Assembly (NCBI GenBank): GCA_964516325.1
Contig: CAZFAP010000110.1
Location: 1-16,745, forward strand
DNA length: 16,745 nucleotides
Reading direction: 5' to 3'
Source of the DNA: CAZFAP01 sp964516325
GTDB taxonomy: Bacteria > Auribacterota > JABMQX01
How positions within the stretch are numbered: the first letter of the stretch is position 1; each line of letters opens with the position of its first letter. The notes beneath the pieces were generated by a model, which ran no database searches, was not told the origin of the DNA, and saw only the letters and a program-made list of their open reading frames with translations. Of this stretch, positions 1 to 6,688 are shown in pieces. The translations under genes were made by a program, and so were the position numbers.

Positions 1-1
1 G

Positions 2-190
2 CATGTACCGCCCGACTTCAAAGAATTCTTGAGATTGCTCAACGCTCATCAAGTTAAGTATTTCCTTGTCCGAAAGTCCTCTGCCCGAGACCGTCGAGAC
101 GGCGTACGCACCGTTGAATCCGGGCGTATCGGGTCAAGTACCACGGCGGTCGCAGCTTCTCGCAAGGGACAGTCAGGAGGCATTTCATGA
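2..190 (+). pseudogene. Remnant of a nucleotidyltransferase N-terminus
   Basis: The frame open from the left edge reads HVPPDFKEFLRLLNAHQVKY, then FLV (about 2-70). This matches the usual start of AbiEii/DUF6036-like nucleotidyltransferases, where the family continues as LVGGYAV and then a DID metal motif. Here the match stops right after FLV. The rest (Arg- and Ser-rich, to a TGA at 188-190) does not resemble the family and has no metal-binding motif. The TGA overlaps the ATG of the next gene (ATGA). What is seen is the N-terminal similarity and its abrupt end; a deletion or insertion breakpoint near 70 is inferred. The start lies off the window or just at its edge. Confidence 0.55.
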
Positions 191-1056
191 GAATCCCACA
201 TCATTGGGCGAAAGGCACAGCGGAGGGCGTTGATCGCCGAGGAAAGAAGGTTGTCTTTTCCTGCTGGAGGTGGTCCGAAACGAGCCTTGAGGAAGCGGCC
301 GCGAGTGCCCTCGACGCTGCCAGACAGATTCTGCAACGCCTCGTGGGGGGCGAAAGGCTCGACAGATATGCCTACGGCGCACGGCCCCTGAGAGAGGAAA
401 TCCTCGACGAGCACAAGGATTCTCAAGGAAACCAGACGGCCGTCGTCACGAGAAATTCCTACGGGTGCAAAGTGCTCAATGCAGCAACCGCCATGTTCAT
501 TGACATTGATTTGCCCAACGCGACGGTACGGGGAGGACTGGGGTATTTCTTTAAGAGAATCCTCGGCAAGGTCCCCGAGGCACCGAGGGGACACCCTCAA
601 GAAGAGCAAATCCTGGCGCGGTTGGAACGGTTTTGCCAGACAAATGCGGGCTGGGGTATGCGAGTGTACCGCACATTCGCGGGACTGAGATGCCTGGCGA
701 CACACAAGGCGATGCACCCCGGCGCGCCAGCGACGGTTGAGATTCTTCAATCCCTCGGCAGCGACCCGCTCTACACCCGGCTCTGCACGGTGCAAAAATG
801 TTTCCGGGCACGATTGACCCCGAAGCCGTGGCGCTGCGGCTTCCGCGCCAACACGATTCGCTATCCCTATCAGAGCGACAGGGAAAAATCCGCGTTCGAG
901 AAGTGGGAGCGCAAGTACTCGGCTCGTTCGCGGGATTTTGCGACGACCCGGTTTCTGCGCGCGATCGGCAATCCCTCCATCGCCCCCCACATTCAGCAAA
1001 TTACGGAATTTCACGACACATTCACGAAAAGCGATTCGGACCTGTCGCTGGCGTAG
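187..1056 (+). CDS. Conserved hypothetical, possibly archaeo-eukaryotic primase-like (AEP-like) protein
   Basis: A 289-aa protein starts at ATG 187, preceded by a strong AGGAGG (175-180) with a 6-nt spacer. Around residues 102-110 a hydrophobic strand ends in FIDIDLP (D106, D108), the hhhDhD pattern of AEP primase motif I. Next come GWGMRVYRTFAGLRCLATH (155-173), LGSDPLY (D193), CFRARLTPKPWRCG (205-218) and a C-terminal HDTFT. I recall the FRARLTPKPWR segment from bacterial hypothetical proteins but cannot name a curated family. A polymerase or primase role is inferred only: the Asp pair fits, but the expected motif II histidine (SxH) is uncertain (T172-H173 or R168). Nucleotidyltransferase scraps flank the gene on both sides. 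The protein looks full length and soluble. Confidence 0.75.
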   Translation: MRIPHHWAKGTAEGVDRRGKKVVFSCWRWSETSLEEAAASALDAARQILQRLVGGERLDRYAYGARPLREEILDEHKDSQGNQTAVVTRNSYGCKVLNAATAMFIDIDLPNATVRGGLGYFFKRILGKVPEAPRGHPQEEQILARLERFCQTNAGWGMRVYRTFAGLRCLATHKAMHPGAPATVEILQSLGSDPLYTRLCTVQKCFRARLTPKPWRCGFRANTIRYPYQSDREKSAFEKWERKYSARSRDFATTRFLRAIGNPSIAPHIQQITEFHDTFTKSDSDLSLA

Positions 1057-1076
1057 CAGGCGCGGCGGTGCTATAG

Positions 1077-1211
1077 GACAAAATCGGCGTGTACGGTTCC
1101 TGGGCGCGCGGCGATCACACACCGCAGAGCGACCTGGAAGGCGACGGCGACCACGACATCTTTCGCCTCCGGATATGGAACATAGAGCCGCCGAGCGGTG
1201 TTACCAATTGA
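1077..1211 (+). pseudogene. Remnant of a MNT-type nucleotidyltransferase (GSxARG motif)
   Basis: Between a TAG (1074-1076) and a TGA (1209-1211) the frame reads IGVYGSWARGDHTPQSDLEG, then DGDHDIFRLRIWN. IGVYGSWARGDHTPQSDL is a clear nucleotidyltransferase motif of the GSxARGx(n)SDxD type used by MntA and minor nucleotidyltransferases. The family normally continues DLDLLV; here it diverges after SDL. There is no start codon or ribosome-binding site, and about 20 residues expected before the motif are missing. It is read as a decayed fragment beginning 20 nt after the stop of the AEP-like gene. Confidence 0.5.
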
Positions 1212-1344
1212 ATAGTGTCTCTGATTTTCTGCCTCATTCTCGGCACCCGGGATACGCTTACGCCCCGTGATCGCGACAAACAGGGTTGAGCTTTTGGGTG
1301 TGATCGTAGTCGGTGACGCAGGCGATTCCCGGAGGAGGACAAAT

Positions 1345-2334
1345 ATGAAGAATGCCAGGAGTCTCGTTCGGTTGTGTTTCGCCGCCGCGCTGGTTGGTCT
1401 TACAATCAGCATGCGGCTTGGCTCTTGCATGAGCGTCACGGATGGCCTCGCGTTGTGGCTGAAGGCCGATTCGATCACTGACGTTGCGCCGGGCGGGGGT
1501 GTCTCGGTTTGGCCGGACTCCTCCGGGAGCGGCCTGGATGTCGCTCAGCCCGACCCGATGCTGCAGCCGAAGTGGCAGCCCGACGCCGTATAGGGCAAAC
1601 CCGCGGTTTATTTCGACGACTTCGACTTCCTTTACCGGGATGACGTGCCCGGTTCCTCGCTCACTTCGGAAACGAACGCCACGGTTTTCCTTGTGATGAA
1701 CCAGATGCCCGGCGACACCTTTGCCAGCGCGTTCGGATGGGTCCATGCCCCGTATAGCAATCGTTTCCTCTGCCACGCCTTGTGGGGGGACCTTCTGTCG
1801 GTGCAGCATGGCTCGCCTCCCGGTCAGGAGTGGTATCCTGCGGATTGGCGGGGGCACTGGCATCTCTTCTATTGGAGGAGGAATGGGGCGGTGGTCCAGG
1901 CACAGCTCGACGGCGCATGGCTCCCGGAAGGAGACCGAAAGGAACAACCGGACCCATCGGTTTCCGCTCGCCTGTACGTGGGCGCCGACGTGTTCAACAA
2001 CTACCTTTGGGGATACATTGCGGAACTCCTCATCTACCGCCGAACGCTTTCCGATGGGGAAGCTCAGGAGGTGTCGCAGTACTTGAACCGGAAGTGGACT
2101 GCGCGTCCTGCCAACCGGATCAGCCTTTCGGAAGGACAGGCGCGGCTGTTCATGACGAACCTAACGCCAGGAGTCAGTTACTTCGTTCAGCGCGCCTTCA
2201 CCCTCTATCCGCTGGATGGATGGACCACGGTGGCACAGTTCGACTCCCCGGCGCAAGAATTCGAATGGGGTGAACCCCTCGAAGAGGCGTGGCGGGCCGT
2301 TTTCTACCGCGTCGGTTACGCGCAGGGAATGTGA
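1345..2334 (+). pseudogene. Secreted LamG/concanavalin-like protein interrupted by one in-frame TAG
   Basis: The frame begins at ATG 1345 after GGAGGAGG (1331-1338). It has a signal-like N-terminus (basic start, then FAAALVGLTI; C28 may be a weak lipobox, though R24 lies close to it). DGLALWLKADSI and VWPDSSGSGLDV are the typical opening of LamG/ConA-like jelly-roll domains. A TAG at 1591-1593 stops it after 82 residues. The same frame then continues GKPAVYFDDFDFLYRDD and runs to a TGA at 2332-2334, through ARLYVGADVFNNYLWGYIAE and LLIYRRTLSDGEAQEVSQYL (the usual LamG end). Its C-terminal module resembles the NLTPGVSYFVQR...FYRV ends of Verrucomicrobia/Planctomycetes-type exported proteins. 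The reading frame is otherwise intact, so this is a recent nonsense mutation, a sequencing error or, least likely, readthrough. CAG to TAG would be a single change. Confidence 0.7.
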
Positions 2335-2753
2335 CGCCGTGCAATCCGGGGAATCTGTGCGCGGGGCCCTTTGTGCGCACTGAGCGCGCCAGTCGCACCC
2401 GTTTTCCCGATGACGGGGTTTCGGAGAACTGGCGAGTGAGCGACCTCGAAGGCGAAGGTTATTACGACATTTCCCGTATCTGCACCCACAACGCCGTGAC
2501 CTTCCGACTTCTCCTCAATCAACCGAAATGCTGACCGAAAGTGCGAACTCTTGAAAGCGAAAGTGCTTTTAGCGTCGAAGACCGTCGCTTCGCAAAAACC
2601 ATGAACTATCCTTGAGCAACTTGGTGTATAATTTGATGAGCGGTTCCGAGCTGCCTCGAAGCTCGCTTCAAAGTACGGAAGCGGTACGTTATCCGTAAGA
2701 TGCCTTCCGCGATGAGCGGGTGCGTGTATGTAGGCTGGTGATCTCAAGATGCG
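2335..2753. other. Intergenic stretch without a convincing gene
   Basis: About 420 bp between the LamG pseudogene and the MNT gene. Open frames occur on both strands but are low-complexity mirror frames with no family resemblance. Two items stand out. At about 2436-2485 a frame reads VSDLEGEGYYDISRI, similar to SDLEGDGDHDIFRL in the remnant at 1128-1170. A TATAAT lies at 2627-2632, and a 6-bp inverted repeat (TACGGA 2674-2679 / TCCGTA 2692-2697) lies just downstream. Confidence 0.5.
2627..2632 (+). promoter_or_regulatory. Possible -10 box upstream of the MNT-HEPN pair
   Basis: A perfect TATAAT lies about 130 nt before the MNT start. No TTGACA-like hexamer is found at 16-18 nt upstream; TTGAGC at 2612-2617 is only 9 nt away. 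Support is therefore the -10 sequence and position alone. Confidence 0.25.
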
Positions 2754-2762
2754 GTGGTGAGA

Positions 2763-3083
2763 ATGTCAGATTTGCAGAAAGCTATCGAGGTCGTCCGCGA
2801 AGTGCTCAGTGGAAACGGTATCCGCCCGGAACAGTTCTTTTTGTTCGGCAGCCGCGCCAGAGGCAATTCCCGACTTGACAGTGATTGGGACATCTATGTG
2901 GTAGTGGACCGTGACCTGTCTTTCGCAGACAGGCGTACCTTGGTGACGGAAATGAAGCGCACCCTGGCTCGCCTCCGAATCCCCAATGACATCGTGCTCA
3001 AGCCCGTCGGACGGTTCAACGCCTTGAAGGACATTCCAGGCACTCTTGCGTACGATGTGGCTCGGGAGGGCGTTGTGTTATGA
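2763..3083 (+). CDS. MNT-domain nucleotidyltransferase (MntA-like antitoxin)
   Basis: This minor nucleotidyltransferase is about 106 aa. The signature FFLFGSRARGNSRLDSDWDI has the GS pair and the two Asp of the SDxD motif. A third acidic strand follows in PNDIVLKPV, so the catalytic set looks complete. In MNT-HEPN systems the MNT partner acts as an antitoxin, in studied cases by AMPylating the HEPN toxin. The pair with the downstream HEPN gene (ATGA overlap at 3080-3083) supports this and implies translational coupling. The start is ambiguous: GTG 2754, GTG 2757 and ATG 2763 are in frame (MVRMSDLQK), and none has a strong ribosome-binding site. ATG 2763 is chosen by codon preference. Confidence 0.85.
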   Translation: MSDLQKAIEVVREVLSGNGIRPEQFFLFGSRARGNSRLDSDWDIYVVVDRDLSFADRRTLVTEMKRTLARLRIPNDIVLKPVGRFNALKDIPGTLAYDVAREGVVL

Positions 3084-3496
3084 CCGCGTCGTCGCACGAA
3101 TTGACCATGAACTGGATTACGAAAGCCGAGAATGATCTGAAAATCGGCACGGACGAGATGCGGACGGACCGCCCGGTGACCGACATGGTGTGCTATCACA
3201 TGCAACAGTGCGCCGAGAAGTATTTGAAAGCCTTTCTTGTGTTCCACAACAGACCTTTTCGTTGGACGCACGACATCGCTGAGTTAATCGAGCAATGCAA
3301 CGAAATCGACCAAGAATTCGAAGTGCTCTATCAACAGCGAGCCGACAGCCTGACTGCGTATGGGACCGAGATTCGCTATCCCGATGAGTTTTACACTCCT
3401 ACCATGGAAGAGACAGAAGAGGCTGTCGAAGTCGCCATTCGCGTCCGTGAATTCGTGCGAGAGAAGCTGGAAAAGGCTGGCTGCCAAGCATTATAG
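3080..3496 (+). CDS. HEPN-domain protein (toxin partner of MNT)
   Basis: A 138-aa all-helical protein of the PF05168-type HEPN family. WITKAENDLKIG (12-23) is the first helix. CYHMQQCAEKYLKAFLV (38-54) is the hallmark central helix. THDIAELIEQC (63-73) and EIRYPDEFYTP (97-107) are conserved positions. HEPN proteins paired with MNT are usually RNases or otherwise growth-inhibiting toxins. R58-x5-H64 matches the R-x4-6-H spacing of catalytic HEPN domains, but I cannot tell whether it occupies the catalytic position. The start at 3080 overlaps the MNT stop; an internal ATG at 3107 (MNWITKAEND) is an alternative that would fit the usual N-terminus of the family. Confidence 0.85.
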   Translation: MTASSHELTMNWITKAENDLKIGTDEMRTDRPVTDMVCYHMQQCAEKYLKAFLVFHNRPFRWTHDIAELIEQCNEIDQEFEVLYQQRADSLTAYGTEIRYPDEFYTPTMEETEEAVEVAIRVREFVREKLEKAGCQAL

Positions 3497-3529
3497 GAGC
3501 CTTTCCTGAAGACGTCCCAAAGAGGCTGA

Positions 3530-3700
3530 TTCTCCTGTGGTAGCTTTGCTGTGGCGAATGAAAATCGCAGAATCTGTGAGTTCAACAACATCAACGCCGC
3601 TCAGGGCCAAGGGCAGGTCGTCATCTTGACACCCGCAGACGTCGTGCATGCTTTGGAGGGAAGCAATGAAACCGCTGGCTCGCAGGAGGGCACGAAATGA
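3530..3700 (+). pseudogene. Short decayed frame ending at the membrane-protein start
   Basis: After a TGA at 3527-3529 a 56-codon frame reads FSCGSFAVANENRRICEFNN, then INAAQGQGQVVILTPADVVH, and ends at a TGA at 3698-3700 that overlaps the next ATG (ATGA). The composition (AQGQGQVVILTPADVVHALEG) is protein-like, and the overlap is typical of coupled genes. No convincing start exists (GTG 3551 at most) and I do not recognise the family. It may be the C-terminal end of a gene whose 5' part was lost. Confidence 0.35.
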
Positions 3701-4125
3701 AGGAACCGGATAGGCTTCCGCTCAGGACCCTTGTGACGTGGGCGATACTGACACTCCTCACCGCTGTCATGGATCGTTGGATTCTCGGCCTGCACAGACC
3801 CGAGGGCTGGCCTTCGCTGCGTACATCCATTATCATGTCCACCCTCACTTGCTTATGGAGCTACACTTTCTGGTTCTGCCATCTATTTATGGGAGATTGA
3901 AACGACGACCCCTATCGCCTGACGTTCCAAGGGTCCTTCATCATTGCAGGGTGCGCGGTTCCCTTCGACTTCGTCATCGCATACCCGACGAGCCAACTTC
4001 GCTTTGGCGGGGAGAAGGAATGCGCTTCGCTCCTGGCCGCCCTTACGGTACTACACGGGGTCGGATTCTACGCGATGCATAGGGGAATTCGAAGGCTTAT
4101 CCGTTTGCGTGGCGGCAGCAGTTAG
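3697..4125 (+). pseudogene. Small multi-pass membrane protein interrupted by one in-frame TGA
   Basis: ATG 3697 follows a strong AGGAGGG (3684-3690, 6-nt spacer). The first 67 codons encode two hydrophobic segments (about residues 11-30, TLVTWAILTLLTAVM; and 43-62, TSIIMSTLTCLWSYTFWFC) and end at a TGA (3898-3900). The same frame continues with NDDPYRLTFQGSFIIAGCAV and LLAALTVLHGVGFYAMHRGI, two more membrane segments, then a basic tail and a TAG at 4123-4125. Together this gives an ordinary four-helix protein of about 141 residues. The second half has no start of its own except a late Met, so a nonsense mutation is the simplest reading (TGG to TGA would be one change). The family is not recognised. 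Confidence 0.55.
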
Positions 4126-4362
4126 AGGAGCGTTTTCACCCCGCCCATACCCCTGCCACCACCGTTTCGCCTTCACCACGCGCTCCTCCCCGGGGTTGCC
4201 CCCTCCAGTCCGCGCCGGGTACCCGCGAGCTGCGACGGCACCCGGCCCGTACCAGAATCGTCGCAGGCGGCTGCGGTTGCGGACCAGGAAAAAACCAAAA
4301 CGGCTACGGTGCATCTCGCCGTGCGCGATCGCCGCGGCACCGTAGGCACTTCACCGCACACG
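4126..4362. other. Convergent intergenic region
   Basis: C-rich spacer between the broken membrane protein (plus) and the FecCD permease (minus). Apart from the terminator-like hairpin at 4304-4345 it shows only weak inverted repeats, for example TGCGACG/CGTCGCA at about 4230-4263. No supported gene is seen. Confidence 0.5.
4289..4345 (-). terminator. Probable rho-independent terminator of the FecCD permease transcript
   Basis: Perfect 9-bp inverted repeat CTACGGTGC (4304-4312) / GCACCGTAG (4337-4345), 17 nt past the permease stop. On the minus strand it is followed by a T-rich tract (CCGTTTTGGTTTTTT, 4303-4289). The loop is long (24 nt), but it is GC-rich and can pair internally. Position and T-tract support termination of leftward transcription. 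Confidence 0.45.
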
Positions 4363-5466
4363 TCAGAAAAAGCGTTTCTCTCTGCGGGACAGGAGGAAGA
4401 GGAAGAAGGGGCTGCCGAGGATGGCGGTAAGGATGCCAATGGGGATCATGTCCTGAAAGGCGGTTCTCGTGGCGGTGTCCGCGAAGAGGAGAAGTAGCCC
4501 GCCGCTGAGGAGACAAGCCGGTATCAGAGTTCGGTGATCCGGTCCGACGATCAAACGCATGAGGTGCGGCACGATCAGTCCCACGAAACCGATCACTCCC
4601 ACTGCCGCAACGCATGCCGCCGCCAGCACGGTCGAAACGACCAATAGAAGCAATTTGATTCTCTCCACGTGGACGCCGAGGTGCTGAGCGGTTTCTTCGC
4701 CAAGCAGCAGCACATTCAGGTCTCTGGCGAAGATTGAGATAAAGAGCACGCCCAGCAGAACGTACGGAAAAACGATGCCCACCTCCGTCCAGCCCTTCCC
4801 GTTGAAGCTCCCCATGAGGCGGAAAATCACGCCCTCGTAGTCGTACGGCTTTCGCCAGAAGAGGATGAACCAGGCTAACGACAATGTGAGGGTCCCAAGA
4901 GCGATTCCCGTGAGGAGGAACGTCGGCAGATGAATTTTCCCGCCTCGCTTCGAGAGGAGATAGACCGCGAAAGTCACAGCAAGCGCAGCGACAAACGCCA
5001 GCCACGTTTCCGGCTGGTCGGCGAGGAAGCGCGGCGCACCGCTGCCGAAACCCAGGTCGAGGTCGAAAGCGAATGCAATCGCCGCCCCGAGCGCCGCCCC
5101 CGACGAGACTCCGACGACGTATGGGCAAGCCATCGGGTTCTGGAAGAAGCACTGCATCACCGCCCCCGCCGCCGAGAGCGAAGCTCCGACGAGAACCGCA
5201 AGGACGAGCCGCGGCGTCCGGATAGCCCAGAGTATCTGGTCCATTCTCTCGTCGGACGACGCTCGTCCGAACGCTTTGCCGAGCACGGGGATGTGCCGAA
5301 GGACGATCCGGCAAGTCTCACCGATTTTCCCAAAGAATCCCCTTTGCCCGAATTCGTCCGTGTTTTCGCCGACGAGCAGAAAGACAAGGAATGAGATGAA
5401 AAGCCCCGCCGTCAACGCGGGGAGCCAGTAGCGTGCGGGCTTTCTTCTGTTAGCGCGATTTGCCAT
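4363..5466 (-). CDS. FecCD/BtuC-family ABC transporter permease (iron-siderophore or cobalamin type)
   Basis: A 367-aa integral membrane permease. Family motifs in order: IRTPRLVLAVLVGASLSAAG, then AVMQCFFQNPMACPYVVGVS and SGAALGAAIAF; FVGLIVPHLMRLIVGPDHR; LLLLFADTATR; and IPIGILTAILGSPFFLFLL at the C-terminus. These proteins form the channel for siderophores, haem or vitamin B12, working with an FhuC/BtuD-type ATPase and a periplasmic binding protein. Neither partner is in this window: downstream lies a convergent pseudogene. The start ATG (5466-5464, MANRANRRK) is 11 nt after the fmt stop, so it is probably co-transcribed with fmt. An upstream extension of the same frame is only the shadow of fmt. 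The substrate cannot be told from the sequence. Confidence 0.9.
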   Translation of the reverse strand: MANRANRRKPARYWLPALTAGLFISFLVFLLVGENTDEFGQRGFFGKIGETCRIVLRHIPVLGKAFGRASSDERMDQILWAIRTPRLVLAVLVGASLSAAGAVMQCFFQNPMACPYVVGVSSGAALGAAIAFAFDLDLGFGSGAPRFLADQPETWLAFVAALAVTFAVYLLSKRGGKIHLPTFLLTGIALGTLTLSLAWFILFWRKPYDYEGVIFRLMGSFNGKGWTEVGIVFPYVLLGVLFISIFARDLNVLLLGEETAQHLGVHVERIKLLLLVVSTVLAAACVAAVGVIGFVGLIVPHLMRLIVGPDHRTLIPACLLSGGLLLLFADTATRTAFQDMIPIGILTAILGSPFFLFLLSRREKRFF

Positions 5467-5477
5467 ACGGCATTTGC

Positions 5478-6413
5478 CTATCCGAGAATTGTGCCTGCTG
5501 CGAAATGATGACCGCGGAGGAATTCCGCCGCCTCCATCTCCCTTTTTCCTTCGGGCTGGACGCGGAGCAGTTCTACGTTTCCCTCCCCCGCCGCGACGAC
5601 GAATCTTCCTTCGGCGACAACGACTTGCCCCGGCTCGCCGCCGCCTTCTGGCATGGCTTTCGCGACGAGAACCTTGAGCATTTTCCGCTCGCCTTTGTCG
5701 GAGAAGAAGGCATGGGCCCCGGGCCAGGGATTCATTCCCCTGACGCGATTGACAATTTGAGCAGCGGAAAGTCGCCAGTCTATCTCGCCATCTTCCTTGG
5801 TGAGCTTTCGGGCGTGAGTCGCCTTGCTTTCGTCCTGGGCGATTCTCGGAGCCGTTCCCTGTTCCAGTTGTCGAAGGGCTTTGACGAGGACGTGAGCGCC
5901 AACATCGGCGAGCTTCTTCGATAGCGTCCCCGCCGTATCGTCGTCGGCAATTGGCGCCTTGTCCTGCAGAATGATGTCGCCAGTGTCGAGCTTCTTTGCC
6001 ACGTGCTGGATGGTCACGCCGGTTTCCGGTTCTCCATTGATGATCGCCCAGTGGACCGGCGCCGCCCCGCGGTACTTCGGCAGAAGCGAAAAATGCACGT
6101 TCACAATCGCTAGCTTCGGTATCTTCAGAAACTCGTCCGAAAGAATTTCGCCGAATGCGACCACGACAATCACGTCCGGATCGAGAGACCTCAGCTTTTC
6201 GATGCATTCGGGGCTGGAAGCCTTCTCGAACTGATAGACGGGCAGATTTGCTTCCAGCGCCGCCTGCTTCACAGAGGACGGCATGAGGTGAAGAAATCGC
6301 CCTTTCGGCGCGTCCGGTCGAGTCAGCACCGCAACAATGTCAAATCTCTCCCGGACAAGTGTCCGGAGAGAACGAGCTGAGCATTCCGGAGTTCCGACGA
6401 AAACGATTCGCAA
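5478..6413 (-). CDS. fmt: Methionyl-tRNA formyltransferase
   Basis: Formylates Met-tRNAfMet with 10-formyl-THF for translation initiation; cytosolic. The 311-aa length is normal. MRIVFVGTPE begins the Rossmann-like N-domain. VNVHFSLLPKYRGAAPVHWA (104-123) carries the catalytic Asn105 and His107 and the SLLPKYRGAAP loop. LDTGDI carries the catalytic Asp143. The C-terminal OB-like part has RVRGMNPWPGAHAFF. The start is a TTG (6413-6411), as shown by the good GGGAGG ribosome-binding site 6 nt upstream and the exact family N-terminus. It sits in the minus-strand block after the DUF1189-like gene and 11 nt before the FecCD permease; def is two genes upstream. Confidence 0.95.
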   Translation of the reverse strand: MRIVFVGTPECSARSLRTLVRERFDIVAVLTRPDAPKGRFLHLMPSSVKQAALEANLPVYQFEKASSPECIEKLRSLDPDVIVVVAFGEILSDEFLKIPKLAIVNVHFSLLPKYRGAAPVHWAIINGEPETGVTIQHVAKKLDTGDIILQDKAPIADDDTAGTLSKKLADVGAHVLVKALRQLEQGTAPRIAQDESKATHARKLTKEDGEIDWRLSAAQIVNRVRGMNPWPGAHAFFSDKGERKMLKVLVAKAMPEGGGEPGQVVVAEGRFVVAAGEGNVELLRVQPEGKREMEAAEFLRGHHFAAGTILG

Positions 6414-6551
6414 TTCGCACCTCCCGATTGCAACCGGAACCGCAGTCTCTCATGAACTTCGTTCACCGGAGGTCATGAAATCGCTGTCCGCGCAGCGCCC
6501 GTTTTCAAGGCAAACAACTCACACAGTGCCCAGAAAATCCTTTTTTGGAGG

Positions 6552-6610
6552 GGATAACAGGATTGACCGGATGATACTGTCTTATCCCGTTTATCCTGTA
6601 ATCCTGTCCA
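6552..6610. repeat. Family B inverted repeat (ACAGGAT / ATCCTGT)
   Basis: GGATAACAGGATTGACCGGA on the left, and TTTATCCTGTAATCCTGTCC (about 6590-6609) on the right, form imperfect inverted arms around a short centre. The copy at 9777-9831 has the same layout. Its function is not known to me; it could be a MITE-like or REP-like element, or a transcript hairpin. Confidence 0.6.
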
Positions 6611-6650
6611 GGCTCCCTCTCTAAGCCTGACCCTGCCCTGAACTTCGTTT

Positions 6651-6678
6651 CTGCGCTCTCCGCGTGCTCTGCGGCTAA
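6651..6678 (-). repeat. Family A repeat copy
   Basis: CTGCGCTCTCCGCGTGCTCT then GCGGCTAA; on the minus strand this reads CCGCAGAGCACGCGGAGAGC. It matches the copies at 7550, 8241, 13225, 15631 and 16717. Confidence 0.55.
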
Positions 6679-6688
6679 ATCAACGCGC

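Larger units (their letters stand above)
6414..6688. other. Repeat-bearing spacer upstream of fmt
   Basis: 275 bp between the DUF1189-like gene and fmt. It holds one family B inverted repeat and one family A repeat. No gene is supported. Confidence 0.5.

Noticed and set aside
49..1122. Long minus-strand open frame (357 codons) opposite the AEP-like gene
   Set aside because: Arg/Pro-rich mirror-frame composition with no family signal; the plus-strand gene has motifs and a strong ribosome-binding site.
2316..2747. 143-codon minus-strand open frame in the spacer before the MNT gene
   Set aside because: No ribosome-binding site, no domain resemblance, and composition unlike neighbouring proteins.
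1591..3900. Stop-codon reassignment (TAG or TGA read as sense)
   Set aside because: Two different stops are involved, and TAG and TGA both end intact genes here (HEPN, AEP-like; MNT, hicB). Nonsense mutation or sequence error is simpler.
4126..4300. Possible small genes in the convergent spacer
   Set aside because: Open frames are Pro/Arg-rich with no starts supported by ribosome-binding sites.
5467..6207. Upstream extension of the FecCD permease frame to 614 residues
   Set aside because: The extra part overlaps fmt in another frame and is basic, low-complexity shadow sequence; the permease begins naturally at MANRANRRK.
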